Positions 11,969 through 23,600 of a DNA stretch of 64,000 nt are shown here, in pieces. How positions within the stretch are numbered: position 1 is the first letter of the stretch; each line of letters opens with the position of its first letter. The notes beneath the pieces were generated by a model. The model was not told the origin of the DNA, did not search any database, and saw only the letters and a list, made by a program, of their open reading frames with translations. The translations under genes were made by a program, and so were the position numbers. Origin of the DNA: Diploscapter coronatus (Eukaryota; Nematoda; Chromadorea; Rhabditida; Rhabditidae); assembly GCA_964036155.1 (NCBI GenBank), contig OZ038422.1, forward strand, positions 45,345,201 through 45,409,200, written 5' to 3'.

Positions 11969-12253
11969 TTCTTTTGTGTAAAATAACACTGCAATCGCGC
12001 GGTGCTCTGTAAGTTTATTGTGAATAAATCGTGTTAATATCAGCTTCTGTTTATTGTCAACCCAACCTACTAACCAACAGCCACTGGTCCACAAAAAGGA
12101 CCTAACCAAGATCTCCTTTTTGTTCAGCAAGTTTGCAAATTTCGCTGAACGAATTTTCACAAATGGAGTTAGGTTAAGAAGTGTCGTAATAAGAACTGAT
12201 GAAGGCAAACCAAGAAATTACACTAATATAATTTCCAGTTAAGTAAAAAACGC

Positions 12254-12282
12254 GGGCTGCGGAACAGCCCCTAGCCGGCTAA
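12254..12282 (+). repeat. Helitron 3' terminus: hairpin and CTRR end
   Basis: GGGCTG (12254-12259), a 5-base loop, then CAGCCC (12265-12270) make a GC-rich hairpin in AT-rich surroundings. Eight bases further is CTAA (12279-12282), followed by T. A hairpin a few bases before CTRR|T is the Helitron 3' signature. Confidence 0.7.
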
Positions 12283-12610
12283 TGTCTGTTGAATTTGGAA
12301 TTGTTATGACGATATGAAAACTAAAGCCAGAGAACAAACATCCAGTTGTGAGAAATTTTGACATTTGAACTAGTCTCGTATGCTAATTTACTATGCAGAC
12401 AGACATGCGTCTACAGATCGTTCCATGAAAAGTACGTATATTCAAAGTGTTTAGCTGATCAGATCGATCAAAATTTGAAATATCATCAGCACAGAAAAAA
12501 TAATTGAAAATTTAGCATTCTTTTCACAATTTTGATCATGGCTACTTCTCAAATGAACATCTCGAAGGTAAATTCATTTGATAATTAGAAAAATAAATAT
12601 TAAAAAAATA

Positions 12611-14036
12611 TTAATAGAGACTCAAATGTACGTCTGATGAAATACCATAATATGATTTATGCTGCTCAAATAAATCAATTAATGCTTCACAGTAGGTTGA
12701 ATGAAGTTCATCAATCTGATCTTGGGTTGGTTCGGAAACTTTATCCACCCTGAATTTTGATCGTTAACCTTCAATAGTTTTTAAACTCACCTAATTGGTT
12801 TGCCAATAACAGAAGTTACTGGTCTTCTAAGCGGTAAGATTCCAAGATGCCAAGTCAGCATGTTGCTAATCTTCGGTATGACTGGACAAAATCCGATTAT
12901 AGTCTTCACTTTTTCCTGAAACAAATTTTGTATTCCTGACTGATAATGATACTTTTGAACCTGATACTTTCGATATTTCGATCCTCTCGGATTTGGCAAA
13001 AGTTCATAGAGATTATTTTCTCCAAAGTTAAACATCGGTACTAAATCAGCACTAAAACTTTCGCTAAATTCTTTAAAAGAAACCTATCTTGACATACCCA
13101 TATTTTAGTGCGTATCTGCAGAACCCTCGACGCGACAGCAAATTTAGACTAAAGAGATCAGGTTGAGCATCCAGAAGTTCGATTGCGCCACCCAGCAAAA
13201 TTCCTATTGCTCGACCTTTGTTTAAAGGGAAAAATCAATAATTCAATTGAATAAATAACCTTTCCCAGGATTTTCAAGCAGATATTCTAGAGATTCCGGT
13301 GAAGCGTTTACGGCTCCTATATTTACACTTCAATCAAACTTCACCTATTTTCGAACCTAATAAGGTCCCAAACTCGCGACGCATAGGGAAATAAAATTGT
13401 CCGTTCAAAGTAACAACTGTACTTGTTAGACCAGGATATTTGTCCTGGATACCAATTTGAGAAATAATGCTAAATAAATATGTCGTACTGAAAATTTTGT
13501 AGCGTCGGTTAGAAGATTGATTATCGCGCCAAGGGACAGTATTCCGTGCGGATGTGAGCTGAAGTAGTGTTAGTAATCAGTAAAAACATTTCTTCTATTT
13601 CTTCTCACCCACCAAATTATGTAATTTTTATCAGAAGGTAGTTCAGAAGTTTTCACTAGTGACACTGGGAAATATTCTGCCACATATTTCCAGAATCTCG
13701 AATTTTTCCACCATTTCTTAATTTTCTTTCAAAGAAGTTTTAGACACAATTTCCATACCCAAGGATGTGAGCCGCGAGTCGGACATCGAAAATCGTAAAC
13801 GTACCAAAAAAAATAAATGGGCATAGTCCACCAAATTGGAGTGTGGAAGAAAATGTAATATGACAACTAAACTAATAAAAACAAAGGAATTATTTAAAAG
13901 TAAAGTGACCTACAAAAATTGAAATCGGGGCCAATATTATCCAAAATATGATAAAAAGACTTAGCATCAAAGTTTGTAAGAAGCGGCTCCGTGAATATTC
14001 AATTTTGCTCACGAGTTTCATGGCTATTTGACCCAT
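12611..14036 (-). CDS. DGAT2: DGAT2-family acyltransferase, copy C
   Basis: Third tandem DGAT2-type enzyme. It starts MGQIAMKLVSKIEYSRSRF, followed by a hydrophobic stretch (LMLSLFIIFWIILAPISIFV). It has RGSHPW near 13770, EYFPVSLVKTSELPSDKN (YFP motif), the catalytic HPHG in SSHPHGILSLGA, a GAVNASPESLEYLL block, RAIGILLGGAIELLD, YKYGADLVPMFNFGEN, LGILPLRRPVTSVIGKPI, and the C-terminal VDKVSEPTQDQIDELHSTY. No frame break. Location (ER membrane) and role (diacylglycerol or related acyl acceptor plus acyl-CoA) are inferred from the family; substrate preference cannot be read from the sequence. Confidence 0.9.
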
Positions 14037-14779
14037 TTTTCTATTTATATGAGGCAACTGTAATTATGAAAATTTAAATCTTGAAATTTTGGCCAGAAAA
14101 TTGGTTTGGATAAGGTAAAAAATAACATAATTCCCCTGAATTATTGCAGAATAACTGAATTATGATAACTCTGATTTGACTTGATGATCAAAAGTTAAAA
14201 TAATACCAATCTTATTTTGAACGACATGTAGAAATGTGAGAAATAATAAGTCGTTCTATGTGATAGTTCTAGTGATTCCTTTGATTCATGCTACATATCA
14301 CAAACATGTATTGATCATTGTTGGCCTAAATGAATTGCTGTAACTGAACGATTACTTGAAGCGAAATAAAAGGGATGAAAATTAGATGCTCGGAAATTAG
14401 CGTGTTATTTACAGCCGGTTTTGCGCTATTACATCATATTCAAAGAATGAATGCAACGACTATTTGATAATATGAAATGTACACTGCAGATTAAAATGTG
14501 TTTCGTTTATTCTGTCTCGTCACCTATCACTGACAATACAACTGTTTTGAATATCGCATAGCATGCAAATTATTCTTTGTTGATCAGCCAAATCGGCGTC
14601 AAAATTGGGCATGGTTCGTGAAACATATCTTCAATTGAAATGGTTTTTGTCTAGAAATTTCAGATCATGAAAATAATGAAGTTTCTCGTTGTTTCAGCCA
14701 ATAGTTTTATTGATTCCAAATAAATGCTATTTAACCAATATTTTTACGAGATGCGAGTATATTTCGTTTCAAAGATCAT
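14037..14779. other. Intergenic, no gene seen
   Basis: AT-rich 740 bases between DGAT2 copy C and the dehydrogenase. No coding frame or RNA gene recognised. Confidence 0.5.
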
Positions 14780-16435
14780 TTATTGCTGAAGAGCTGACGC
14801 TAAATCAACCAAGTGAGCTCCCATAACAAGCGAAGAGCCACCATCAGCGACAATACACTGACCGACTAAAAATAGATAATTTTTTTTAAATTCAATCAAA
14901 TTGAAGTAAACATTTTACCGATAAAATATGACGCTTTCCTATCAGCCAAGAATAATATGAGGTTGGCAATGTCTTCGGGAACCCCTATTCTTTCAGCGGG
15001 GAAGGCTTGACGATGCTTGGCAGCATATTCATAAATCTGAAATAAGTCCCGTCTAAAAATTCACGTGAATGTTATACCTTCTTAGAAGCTTCATCGGGCA
15101 ACCCTGTGGCGGTAATAAATCCTGATTCGACCATTCCAGGGCTAAATTTATTTGTATTATTGGAATAAGGAAATATATACTCCAATTTGGTTTTTCAAGC
15201 ATAACCATAAGTTGAAGGTCAGAATTTGTGGTTCAAAAAATCATATAATGATTTTAAAAATATGGTAAATGTAAGTCACTAACTTGACGCAGTTAACTCG
15301 GACGCCGTGAGCAATGAGTTCGAGAGCCTGTGCACGAGTCAGTTGGTCGAGTCCGGCCTTGGCAATCGAATAATACACATATCGAGTTCGCTAAATATAA
15401 AAAAAAAATTCATTTTTTATACAAAAAAAAACGGAAACTACAAATTTACCCCGAATTTGAGTGAAGCGATTGAACTAATATTCACAACCTCGCCCTTGGT
15501 AGCGATCAGGTGAGGCTTCGCGATGTTCGTGATACTCAAGACTCTGAAAAATCAATTATTGAAAGTTAAAATAGCCTAAAATTACGATTTCAAATTGAGA
15601 TCGATGTTCTTGTCGAGCAATTCTACTGCATTTGGGCTGGTCGTTCCTATGTGCTGAGGCTCGTCAAACACAGCGCCTGAAATGCTAATCAAGATTCAAA
15701 TTCGGACTTTTTAGAAGTAGATTTTTACAAGGGAATTATTATAAACAAACCTGCATTGTTGACCAAAATATCGAGTTTCCCGAATTTGCTGACAGTTTCC
15801 TCAACAATTGCTTTTTGAACGTCGACATTCGTGATATCTCCGACGACAATGTGGATGCTTGAAGCGGAGATGCCAGATTTGACGATTCTTTGTTTCAGGT
15901 CCTAAAGAAAAATGAATAAATATAAATTTTTACTTTAGCTCTTTGCAGGATTATTGGGTTGGAATATAATTTCTGCTACATATTCGCTATTAATAGAAAA
16001 TGAAAAGTGCAAAATAAATTACCACTCAGCATAGTTATTTTCTATGGAGAGATTTGCTAAAAAATATTTAGCCAACTTTCATTTTTGTGGCTTTAAAACT
16101 TCTCTACCTCAAGATTCTGCGCTCTTCTTCCAGTGATCGTTACGTTCGCTCCTTCCGTTGCGAATTGAAATGCCGTCTGCGCCCCGATTCCGTCCGAGGA
16201 GCCTGCAATTTTGAGCCTCAGAATTTCTTCCATAGTATCAAATGATAGAATTGGCGTAAGGATAAGTGAACGATGAAACTTCGTTGTAATTTTATCAAAA
16301 CTATCAAGACACAATCTATACCTAATTGGCATGGCATGCAAATATTTCATCAGAAATAAAGAATATTTATGAACACTCTAATAATGAATATTAAATACCT
16401 GTCACAATGACGGTTTTGCCAGCAAATCGGGACAT
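14780..16435 (-). CDS. Short-chain dehydrogenase/reductase (classical SDR)
   Basis: NAD(P)-dependent oxidoreductase of the classical SDR family, like the nematode dhs genes. It begins MSRFAGKTVIVTG and, after a long first intron (about 16205-16399), continues SSDGIGAQTAFQFATEGANV, completing the cofactor motif TGxxxGIG. Then come VDVQKAIVEETVSKFGKLDI followed by NNAG, the catalytic serine in VVNISSISSLKFG, and YxxxK in VYYSIAKAGLDQL. Next are RVNCVNPGMV, a late KHRQAFPAERIGVPEDIAN, and the closing GQCIVADGGSSLVMG. Length is typical (about 280 residues) and all key residues are present. The substrate is not deducible; homologues act on small carbonyls, steroids or lipids. Confidence 0.92.
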
Positions 16436-18025
16436 TTTTAGAGCTTAGAATGAAGAATGAGCAGTAAATGAAATGTAGTTTCAAAGTTTAAGAACTAAAA
16501 TTTTCTTGGTTTATATAGCAGAAAATCTTGCACTCTCTAAGCTTCTATTTTCTTTTCTCCTAGATAATATCCGTACTATTTCCAATTTATCATCATTTCT
16601 GTTTGCCAAATATTTCAGTCGAATAATCTCTGTACTCGCATTTCTTTTCTTCTCTCAAATTCCTATTTTCTCGAATTTCTTTTCTTTTCAACTACCTTCC
16701 TGCACACAGCGAAACTAGAAAATTGCACAAAGCACACCACAAGTTTTGTGTCCTATATAAATTGGAAATGAATATCGTGCAATATAAAGAACTCGTCTAA
16801 AATTTCATAATATTATTTCACGCTTACAATTTGACAATTTATCATCAAATGCTAATTCAATGGATAAAAACTATTTCAAAATATTTATTAACTAAATATT
16901 ATAAATAATTAAAAATCTTTTTTCAGTATGTCAGCTGCAACGAGAATTGTAGGATTTGAATCCTTAAAATAGATTCGCAATTTTGAATATACATCTGAAA
17001 TTATGAAGTCTTTATTTTACGCTTTTTGATTCGATTATTTGAAATATGAGTTTTGAAGTTAAGTGACTTACATAATCGTGCTCATAGTTGAGTCTAAAAT
17101 TATTGATGAGGGTTGTTAGTACAATCCATCATTAGATATGCGATTTAATTCAGTATCTTTATCTATATCTTCAGAATAATGTTCTAATCTAGTCGAGGTT
17201 CCCATCATTTCGTTTTTCCACATCTCCTAGATGTATAGAGTTGCCAATACTTTTTTAAATACAAGTTGAAATTACCTCTAATTTTTCGGTTCTTACTGAT
17301 AAATATTGCATGATATTTCAAAATAGCAATTATGTCTTGAAAATAGACCAATTTATGCAGTCGAAAAATTGTCTGATTTAAACAGACATAATTAGTTGAG
17401 AATAGCTGAAATTGAAAAAAAAAAAAAAGTTTATGAAAAGTAAAGATAAATCGATTCTAAAACCACACAGATATTTGAAAAATAACAGCGAACACGAATG
17501 ATCAGAGTAGCGATCGATAAGGGTAGTAGTGTTTGTGCGTTCGATCACTATTTTCCTGCCAATTCCGAACCGATAATTCTAAACTACATCAGATGTCTGG
17601 TGCTTTTAACGTTAGAAAAAATTCGGAAAATCAATTTCCTATGGATATAAATCATGTTCCAATAAAAAGCTAAAATATAGCTATGAAATTAAATAAAAGG
17701 AGCTTGAATAATGCGAAAAATCCACAGAATAATCGTACTTTACTAGAAAACTGAATTAGATTATTTCTTAATGTAAAAATTGTCATAAATACGATATTAA
17801 TTGCGATATTTCTAATGTATTTTGTAAGTTTGTTTATGATGTAATGTTACTCATTAAGTTCTGTAAACAAATGTGATCAAATGGTGCATAATTGTTGATA
17901 GCTTAAACAGTTCGTTTATTCTTGAGATCAGGCTCAACAACTCGTTAACTCGAAACAATTTTAACTTTTAGTATAAATAAAACAGTTAAAACTCAAAGTG
18001 TAGATAATTTTAGATCAAATAAAAA
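16436..18025. other. Intergenic, no gene seen
   Basis: 1.6 kb, very AT-rich, between the SDR start and the 3' end of the VPS72 gene. Only short frames of low-complexity hydrophobic residues. It presumably contains the SDR promoter. Confidence 0.5.
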
Positions 18026-19860
18026 TCACTCCAAAGTCTGAAGATATTCAGCGAGTTCTTTGTTGCTCGTTGCATTTTTGTGGTTTTTAAGATATTTATC
18101 GTACTTGTCTCGTATCACCCTGGAATTTCTGACTATCTATGATAATTCCTTTTCATGTTCATATTATTCACAACATTGCATTGACAGAAAATGCAATGGA
18201 AAATAATATTTTCTTGTCGATAAAAATTATAAATTATTTTGAAATTACCTGAAGGCAAAAGTGGAAGAGTAGGGTAGTCCTGTGACGGGATCGCGATATT
18301 TGGCATGACGACCCGTCACTGCACAGATCTGCTGCACTGGGACACGCTGCTTGTGAAAGACCTGAAATAGTTCATTTAGTTTTTTTTTATTTGTAAATTT
18401 GAATGGAAACTTTGTGAAAATTCCTTTTATTCTCACCTTCAATGTAGGCATAGCCAATCTCCTCTTCTTGCCGTCATCGAAAATCGTCACGCAGTCCTGG
18501 GGCCGCACTTTAATCAGCGATTTCTCACGCTTCTTCTTCTTTTCCAGCTCGAATTGCTCGTATCTGGAAGAGTTTTGACAATTTTAGCGAAAAAACATTC
18601 GTTCTTGCAGAATAAAAGAATAACTAAATGCTCACCTCCTGAGCGACTCCAAATTAGCCTTTTCAGTCTTTTCGGCCTCCTTGAGGAACTGTGCCTGCGT
18701 GATATCGTCGACCACATTCGCCTTCACTCCGAAACCCGCGATTCGCGACAGAACCCACTTGTTTTTCTTCAGCAAATCCTTCTTTCGCTTTCTTTCCGGG
18801 TCGCTAAAGTCATAAAATCCCGAGAGAAAGATAAAGGATTTGATATAAGAAAATATTGGGCAGACGTGGTAGCCGTAAAGAGAATTTTTAATTGGAATTA
18901 TGTGATACCAAAATTAAAGGAAATCCAAGTTTTAAATAAAATGAAAAAATAAACGAGTTCATCAAAGCTCACAGCGGGACTTTCCCTTCAGTGTCACTGG
19001 TCGGTTCCTCCTCATCCTCAGGCCTGTCGAAGTCGGAATCTACTTCATCGTCGTCCGACTGATTCGGAGACACATATTCCGCGTCGGCGTCTTCCTAAAA
19101 TTTGCTATCATGGGAAGTATTTAATTCTAATTTTTCTTCTTGAAAAAAGCGGCATGATTTTCAAAAGAAAATATTCTCTGAAAGAACTTTTTTCGTTCAA
19201 ATCATCGGACACAGATTATGCAGAAAACAAATTTTTGAAGATATTTTGGAAAAGTAAATAACCATTGAATTAACAAAAAAAAAGAATTTAACTCTAACCT
19301 CAGCAAAACCTCCATATGCGCTTTTATAGAAATCGTCCTCTTGCAGGGTTTCCTCGATGAGCTGCGACATCTTCGCGCCCGCATTGCCGCGTCGAGCTCG
19401 ATTCGCCACCATGTATTCGATCTGAGAGTAACATTTCAAAAATAAAAATAAGACTTGAAAAATTGCATGTAATAGAAAAGTAAGATAGTAAATGATGCTC
19501 ATTTTCCTATGTCATCCTCATAAATGTCGAAACTTTGGACTAATTTTCATTTAAATACTCAATACTTACTACGGGCTCCTCTTCGTCAGAATCAGAATCG
19601 CTGCCCGATTCTTCATCTTCTCCCTTGCTGCCCTCTTCATTTTTCTCCTCTTTCGAGTCATCGTCGGTCTCCATCTGCTCGTCTTCTTCATTGTCTAAAA
19701 CAAAATATTTTCATTTTATAGAGGAAAAATCTTAGAAGTCCTTTTCTCCTTCGAAAATTTCAAAATATTCACCTGATTCCTCTTCCTTCTTCGATTTCCT
19801 CTTCTTGTTCTCGTTTTTGCCTCCACTGCGACGACGAGAAGAGCTGTTTTCACGACCCAT
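18026..19860 (-). CDS. VPS72: VPS72/YL1, SRCAP/Tip60 complex subunit
   Basis: Nuclear histone-binding subunit of the SRCAP/SWR1-type remodeller that deposits H2A.Z. Starts MGRENSSSRRRSGGKNEN, then a long acidic, serine-rich segment (DNEEDEQMETDDDSKEE...), then the YL1 N-terminal signature ANRARRGNAGAKMSQLIEE with DDFYKSAYGGFAE, the H2A.Z-binding type region. A basic segment follows (DPERKRKKDLLKKNKW). The C-terminus carries the YL1 C-domain: VQQICAVTGRHAKYRDPVTG followed by LPYSSTFAFRVIRDKYDKYL. Domain order and length match the family. At least seven short exons. Single copy, as expected for a housekeeping gene. Confidence 0.93.
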
Positions 19861-20655
19861 TTCTGCAAATTCCTGAACAAAAAGGATTCTTCTCAGTTTT
19901 GAATTGAAAACATTAAAGATATGAGATGAGCACGATATAAAATCGGTATGATATCAAATAAAAAAAAACTAAAAAATGAGAAATTAATCTTTATTTGAAT
20001 TTTAAATAGCTATCTAATTGTCTACATAAAATTAGACTAACTACACTACAAAGTTGAATAGCTTTCATAGAAACTGCAGTACTTTTCAGACGACTGAAAG
20101 ATCACGTCAAATCTCAAAATGGCCATAGAGAAAAATCCAAATAAGATTCCATCGGGCAAGATTTTTCTAGACTAATTAAAAATGAAATCATTACTTCAAG
20201 TCAATTAACCTTGAACAAGCTGGATTATGGATGAAGATGGCATTTCAGAAATAGATACCCTAAGAAAATGACTAAGTCTATCTAGTTCTCGTACTAGTCC
20301 ATAAGTTTCAATCTAATTTGCAAAAGTTGACTAACTAATTTAGTTAATTAAGCTTATATTTACACAAAAATCATCTCATGATGATAAGAAATAATACCCA
20401 TATTCGAAGTTTCAAGTATACCTGCCAGATGAAGGTTGCGTTTTCAGATTTCTGCAAAATTCCATCCCCTGTCTTAATTTCATGAATTCAAGATTTAAAA
20501 ATGCGATATGATTCTGGGGAATTTTTAAAGTTATTTTCATTTCGAACTTATCGAAAACTAAATGCAAGATAGTATTCTTCTGAGCGAAAATAAGACGGGA
20601 TAAAATATTCTCGAAATTCCATCTTAACTTAAAATTCCAGAAAATGCAACCTGAT
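19861..20655. other. Intergenic, no gene seen
   Basis: About 800 bases between VPS72 and the PDPR-like gene, AT-rich, holding the VPS72 promoter and the downstream gene's 3' UTR. No frame or RNA supported. Confidence 0.5.
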
Positions 20656-23600
20656 TTAATCGATGTCCGAGTCTTGTGTGGGTCGATAGTGCAGAGGATG
20701 TTCAGAGGAAATCATGGGCAGAGAGGGCGAGTGCAGGTTCATTCGGACTGGGAATCTCTTTCCAGCGATGTCCAATTCGTAGTTCCCCTTAGCAATGAAA
20801 TCGGGTGAAACTCCGAAATCACGATTCTCCACATAGGCGATGCACACCTGGAAGAAACTTGTGTTTAGAGATGCCGACGAAAGGGTCATCAATTTGAAAA
20901 TGATTCCTCTAAGCCTGCTAATCTTAGTCATAAAACAATGAAAGTGATGAAGTAGTAAAAGTATAGCGTCAAGGAAAAAAACTCACTTGACAACCCAGAG
21001 TGAATCCGTAAGCTGCTGAAGTCGTCAAACCGACAGGTTGTCCATTTCTGAAATCATCCATCCAATTACAAACATCCCGGATTTCCCCCACCTGAAAAGT
21101 GTCTCCCCTCCCTGCGGCCACGGGTCAGTGTCCAAATCGTGCTTGTCGATGAGCAGCTGCACGAACTTCTTGTGAACGCCTCGCTCGATTTGCGCTTCCA
21201 GGGCTGCTTTGCCGACGAAGTCTTTCTGGAAATAAAGAATAAACGTCAGAATCGGATCATAGTGCATAATCTGAGTGAAAATAAAAACTGGATTTTGAAA
21301 ATTCGAAATGTGAAATGTGAAGACCATTCTAGCACTCATCAAAGCGTTTTTCGTTTCTTGATTTCGAAGTAGAAAATTACGAGTTTTATCAAATGGTAAA
21401 AATTCACATTAACAAATTGACTCGCCTTAAAATCGACTCTGAAAGCCCTTCCACACTCGACGGGAGTGACAGTCGCATTGATATCCTGCCCCCAATACAC
21501 ATAGAATTTCTCTATCCTCAACTGTCGAAGAGTGTAGTAGCCGGCATGCAGCATGCTGTACTCCCGCCCTGCATCCACTATCTTTTCGTACACGTTTTGG
21601 GCCACCTGAAAATTGTCTCTAAAAATATTCGAAAAAAAGTAAAGAACAGAACAGTTTAGTCAGCAGTCACGAAAACAAATGATCTTCTAGTGATTTTGAG
21701 AAATTTCCACATGAGAACGAAAACCCTTATCATCAAGGCAAAGAAGATTTTTTTTTACTAAAATCGAAACTGTAGTTTTTCATTACACAATCTGCCTCTT
21801 CTCACAACTCTTTCTTTCAAGGCAATAATTGCCAAACTTTGTCACCTCATTGGGAATGTACATGACCCATCCGAGCTCTCCGCAGTGAGTCACACTAATA
21901 GCCCTGATGCCCGTGGCCATGCCGATGTCGATTTCCTGGCAGCGGAACGAGGGGAAGTCTGTCGAAGACATCGACAGACCTGTTATGTCCTGCATCAGGT
22001 AGCGACTGGATGGACCCACACAATCGAGCGCTGTGTAACCGCCTGTTACGTCCTGGAAAATGATGCTTAGAAAGGTAAACAAAATTCATAGGATACTTTC
22101 AAAGAAAAAATAGATTTTCTTAAAAAAAAACTCGTTTAGTTTAATGAAAAAGAACAATCGGATGAATTTTCAAAATTGAAAAATACAAACAATCTTGAAA
22201 CAATGAACAAAAATCTCACCACAGCATGCACGTTAGCATTCATCTTCTCAGCCCATTTCTTCATCCAAGTCATCACTCGCTCCTGCTGAATTGTGGGTGC
22301 AACCATGAAGAATCTATAATTAGTCATTTTTCTTGTCTTATTGAAAAATTCGAAGTTTGATAAGAAAGTTTTACAAAAAAAATTGAACTTTTAAAAGTCT
22401 CTTCTTCTTCTTGCTCTTACTTATTAGTCCCCAATCTGCTGAGAGTGCAGTCAGTCACATATCCTCCCTTCTCGTGCTGCATCCCTGTGTAGACTGTCGT
22501 GCCGATTGGACGGTCGATGTTCGCAGAGCACAGGTATTGGAGGAGTTTCACTGCGTCAGGACCCTTCAAACAAGTGAACTTAATATCTTGAAAAATATTT
22601 GATTTTTTAGAAAAAAAAAACTAAATACTCGATCTTACATTCTCTATGATCTTCAAAAATGTATCATTAGAAGCTGCATGGTTTGTAAGAGGAAAGGTTG
22701 ATGGAGGGAAATAGAATTTTCCAACTCTCCGAAATTCGTGTAAAAAGAGACGAAAAGTTAACCTCGATATCGAATTTGCTGAACGAAGACATGTCGATAA
22801 GACCGACTCGCTCTCGACAAGCCTCGTATTCTGCTTTTACGCTAAAAATTTGCTTTTCTCGAGATCAATTATTTTTCTTACCTATCGAACCAAGATGGCT
22901 TTCCAATAAGCGTGTCCTGTCCCATCATTAGTGAATGATGATCTGGCTTCGAGTACTTGTCGAACCATAACGGTCGTTCATATCTGAAATGAAAAAAGCA
23001 ACTATATTTTAAGCCCGAACATTTTGAATTTCATTAGAAAGTAAAACCGATGAAATCGTGTGAAATTTCTAGCAATCCACTGACTTCATAATTTTAACTA
23101 GAAAGAGAAAAAAGCGTTTTATCCTAAACTAGGAAATTTTCAATACAATTTTTACCCCATTATTTCTCCGAAAACAGCTCCAGCGTCCTTGAGTTGATAG
23201 TAAATTGGAGACATTCTCAGATTTCGCGCAGAGTGGCATTGATACGAATTGTAGAGGTTGCGATAGGTCATCGCTGAAATCGAATATTTTCCATTCTCAT
23301 AAATTAGATTCATTTAAGAAAGATGGAAAAAATATTCATACTTGCAATCTCGGGTGTTCGTTCCATGAGATACCTAGGATTGGCGTGCAATTCGATGAAT
23401 CTTCCCACATCCAGACGAGCAACGTCCAAATCTGGTTGGCCTGAAAAAATGGCATAAAGACAGTTCTGTTTTAGAAAGTTCATTTGCTCTTGAAAAAAGT
23501 TTTCGTACAGAGAAAAGATGAAAGAACTTTTAAGAAGTAAATAAAAGACGTTGCTCAAAATCTAACCCTCAACAATCCAGGTTGCAAGCAATTCCCCGAG

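Larger units (their letters stand above)
11429..12282 (+). mobile_element. Decayed Helitron, N-terminal fragment to 3' end
   Basis: Spans the Rep/helicase N-terminal fragment and a canonical Helitron 3' terminus (hairpin plus CTAA followed by T). About 300 bases between them include an open frame 12054-12242 ending ...TDEGKPRNYTNIISS, which faintly recalls the extreme C-terminus of Helitron helicases; that part is inference. The 5' TC end was not located. The element may start near 10.6-10.7 kb, in the gap between DGAT2 copies B and C. Confidence 0.6.

Noticed and set aside
11750..12208. 152-codon - strand open frame over the Helitron
   Set aside because: Shadow of the element; composition is low complexity and the + strand fragment has recognisable Helitron motifs.
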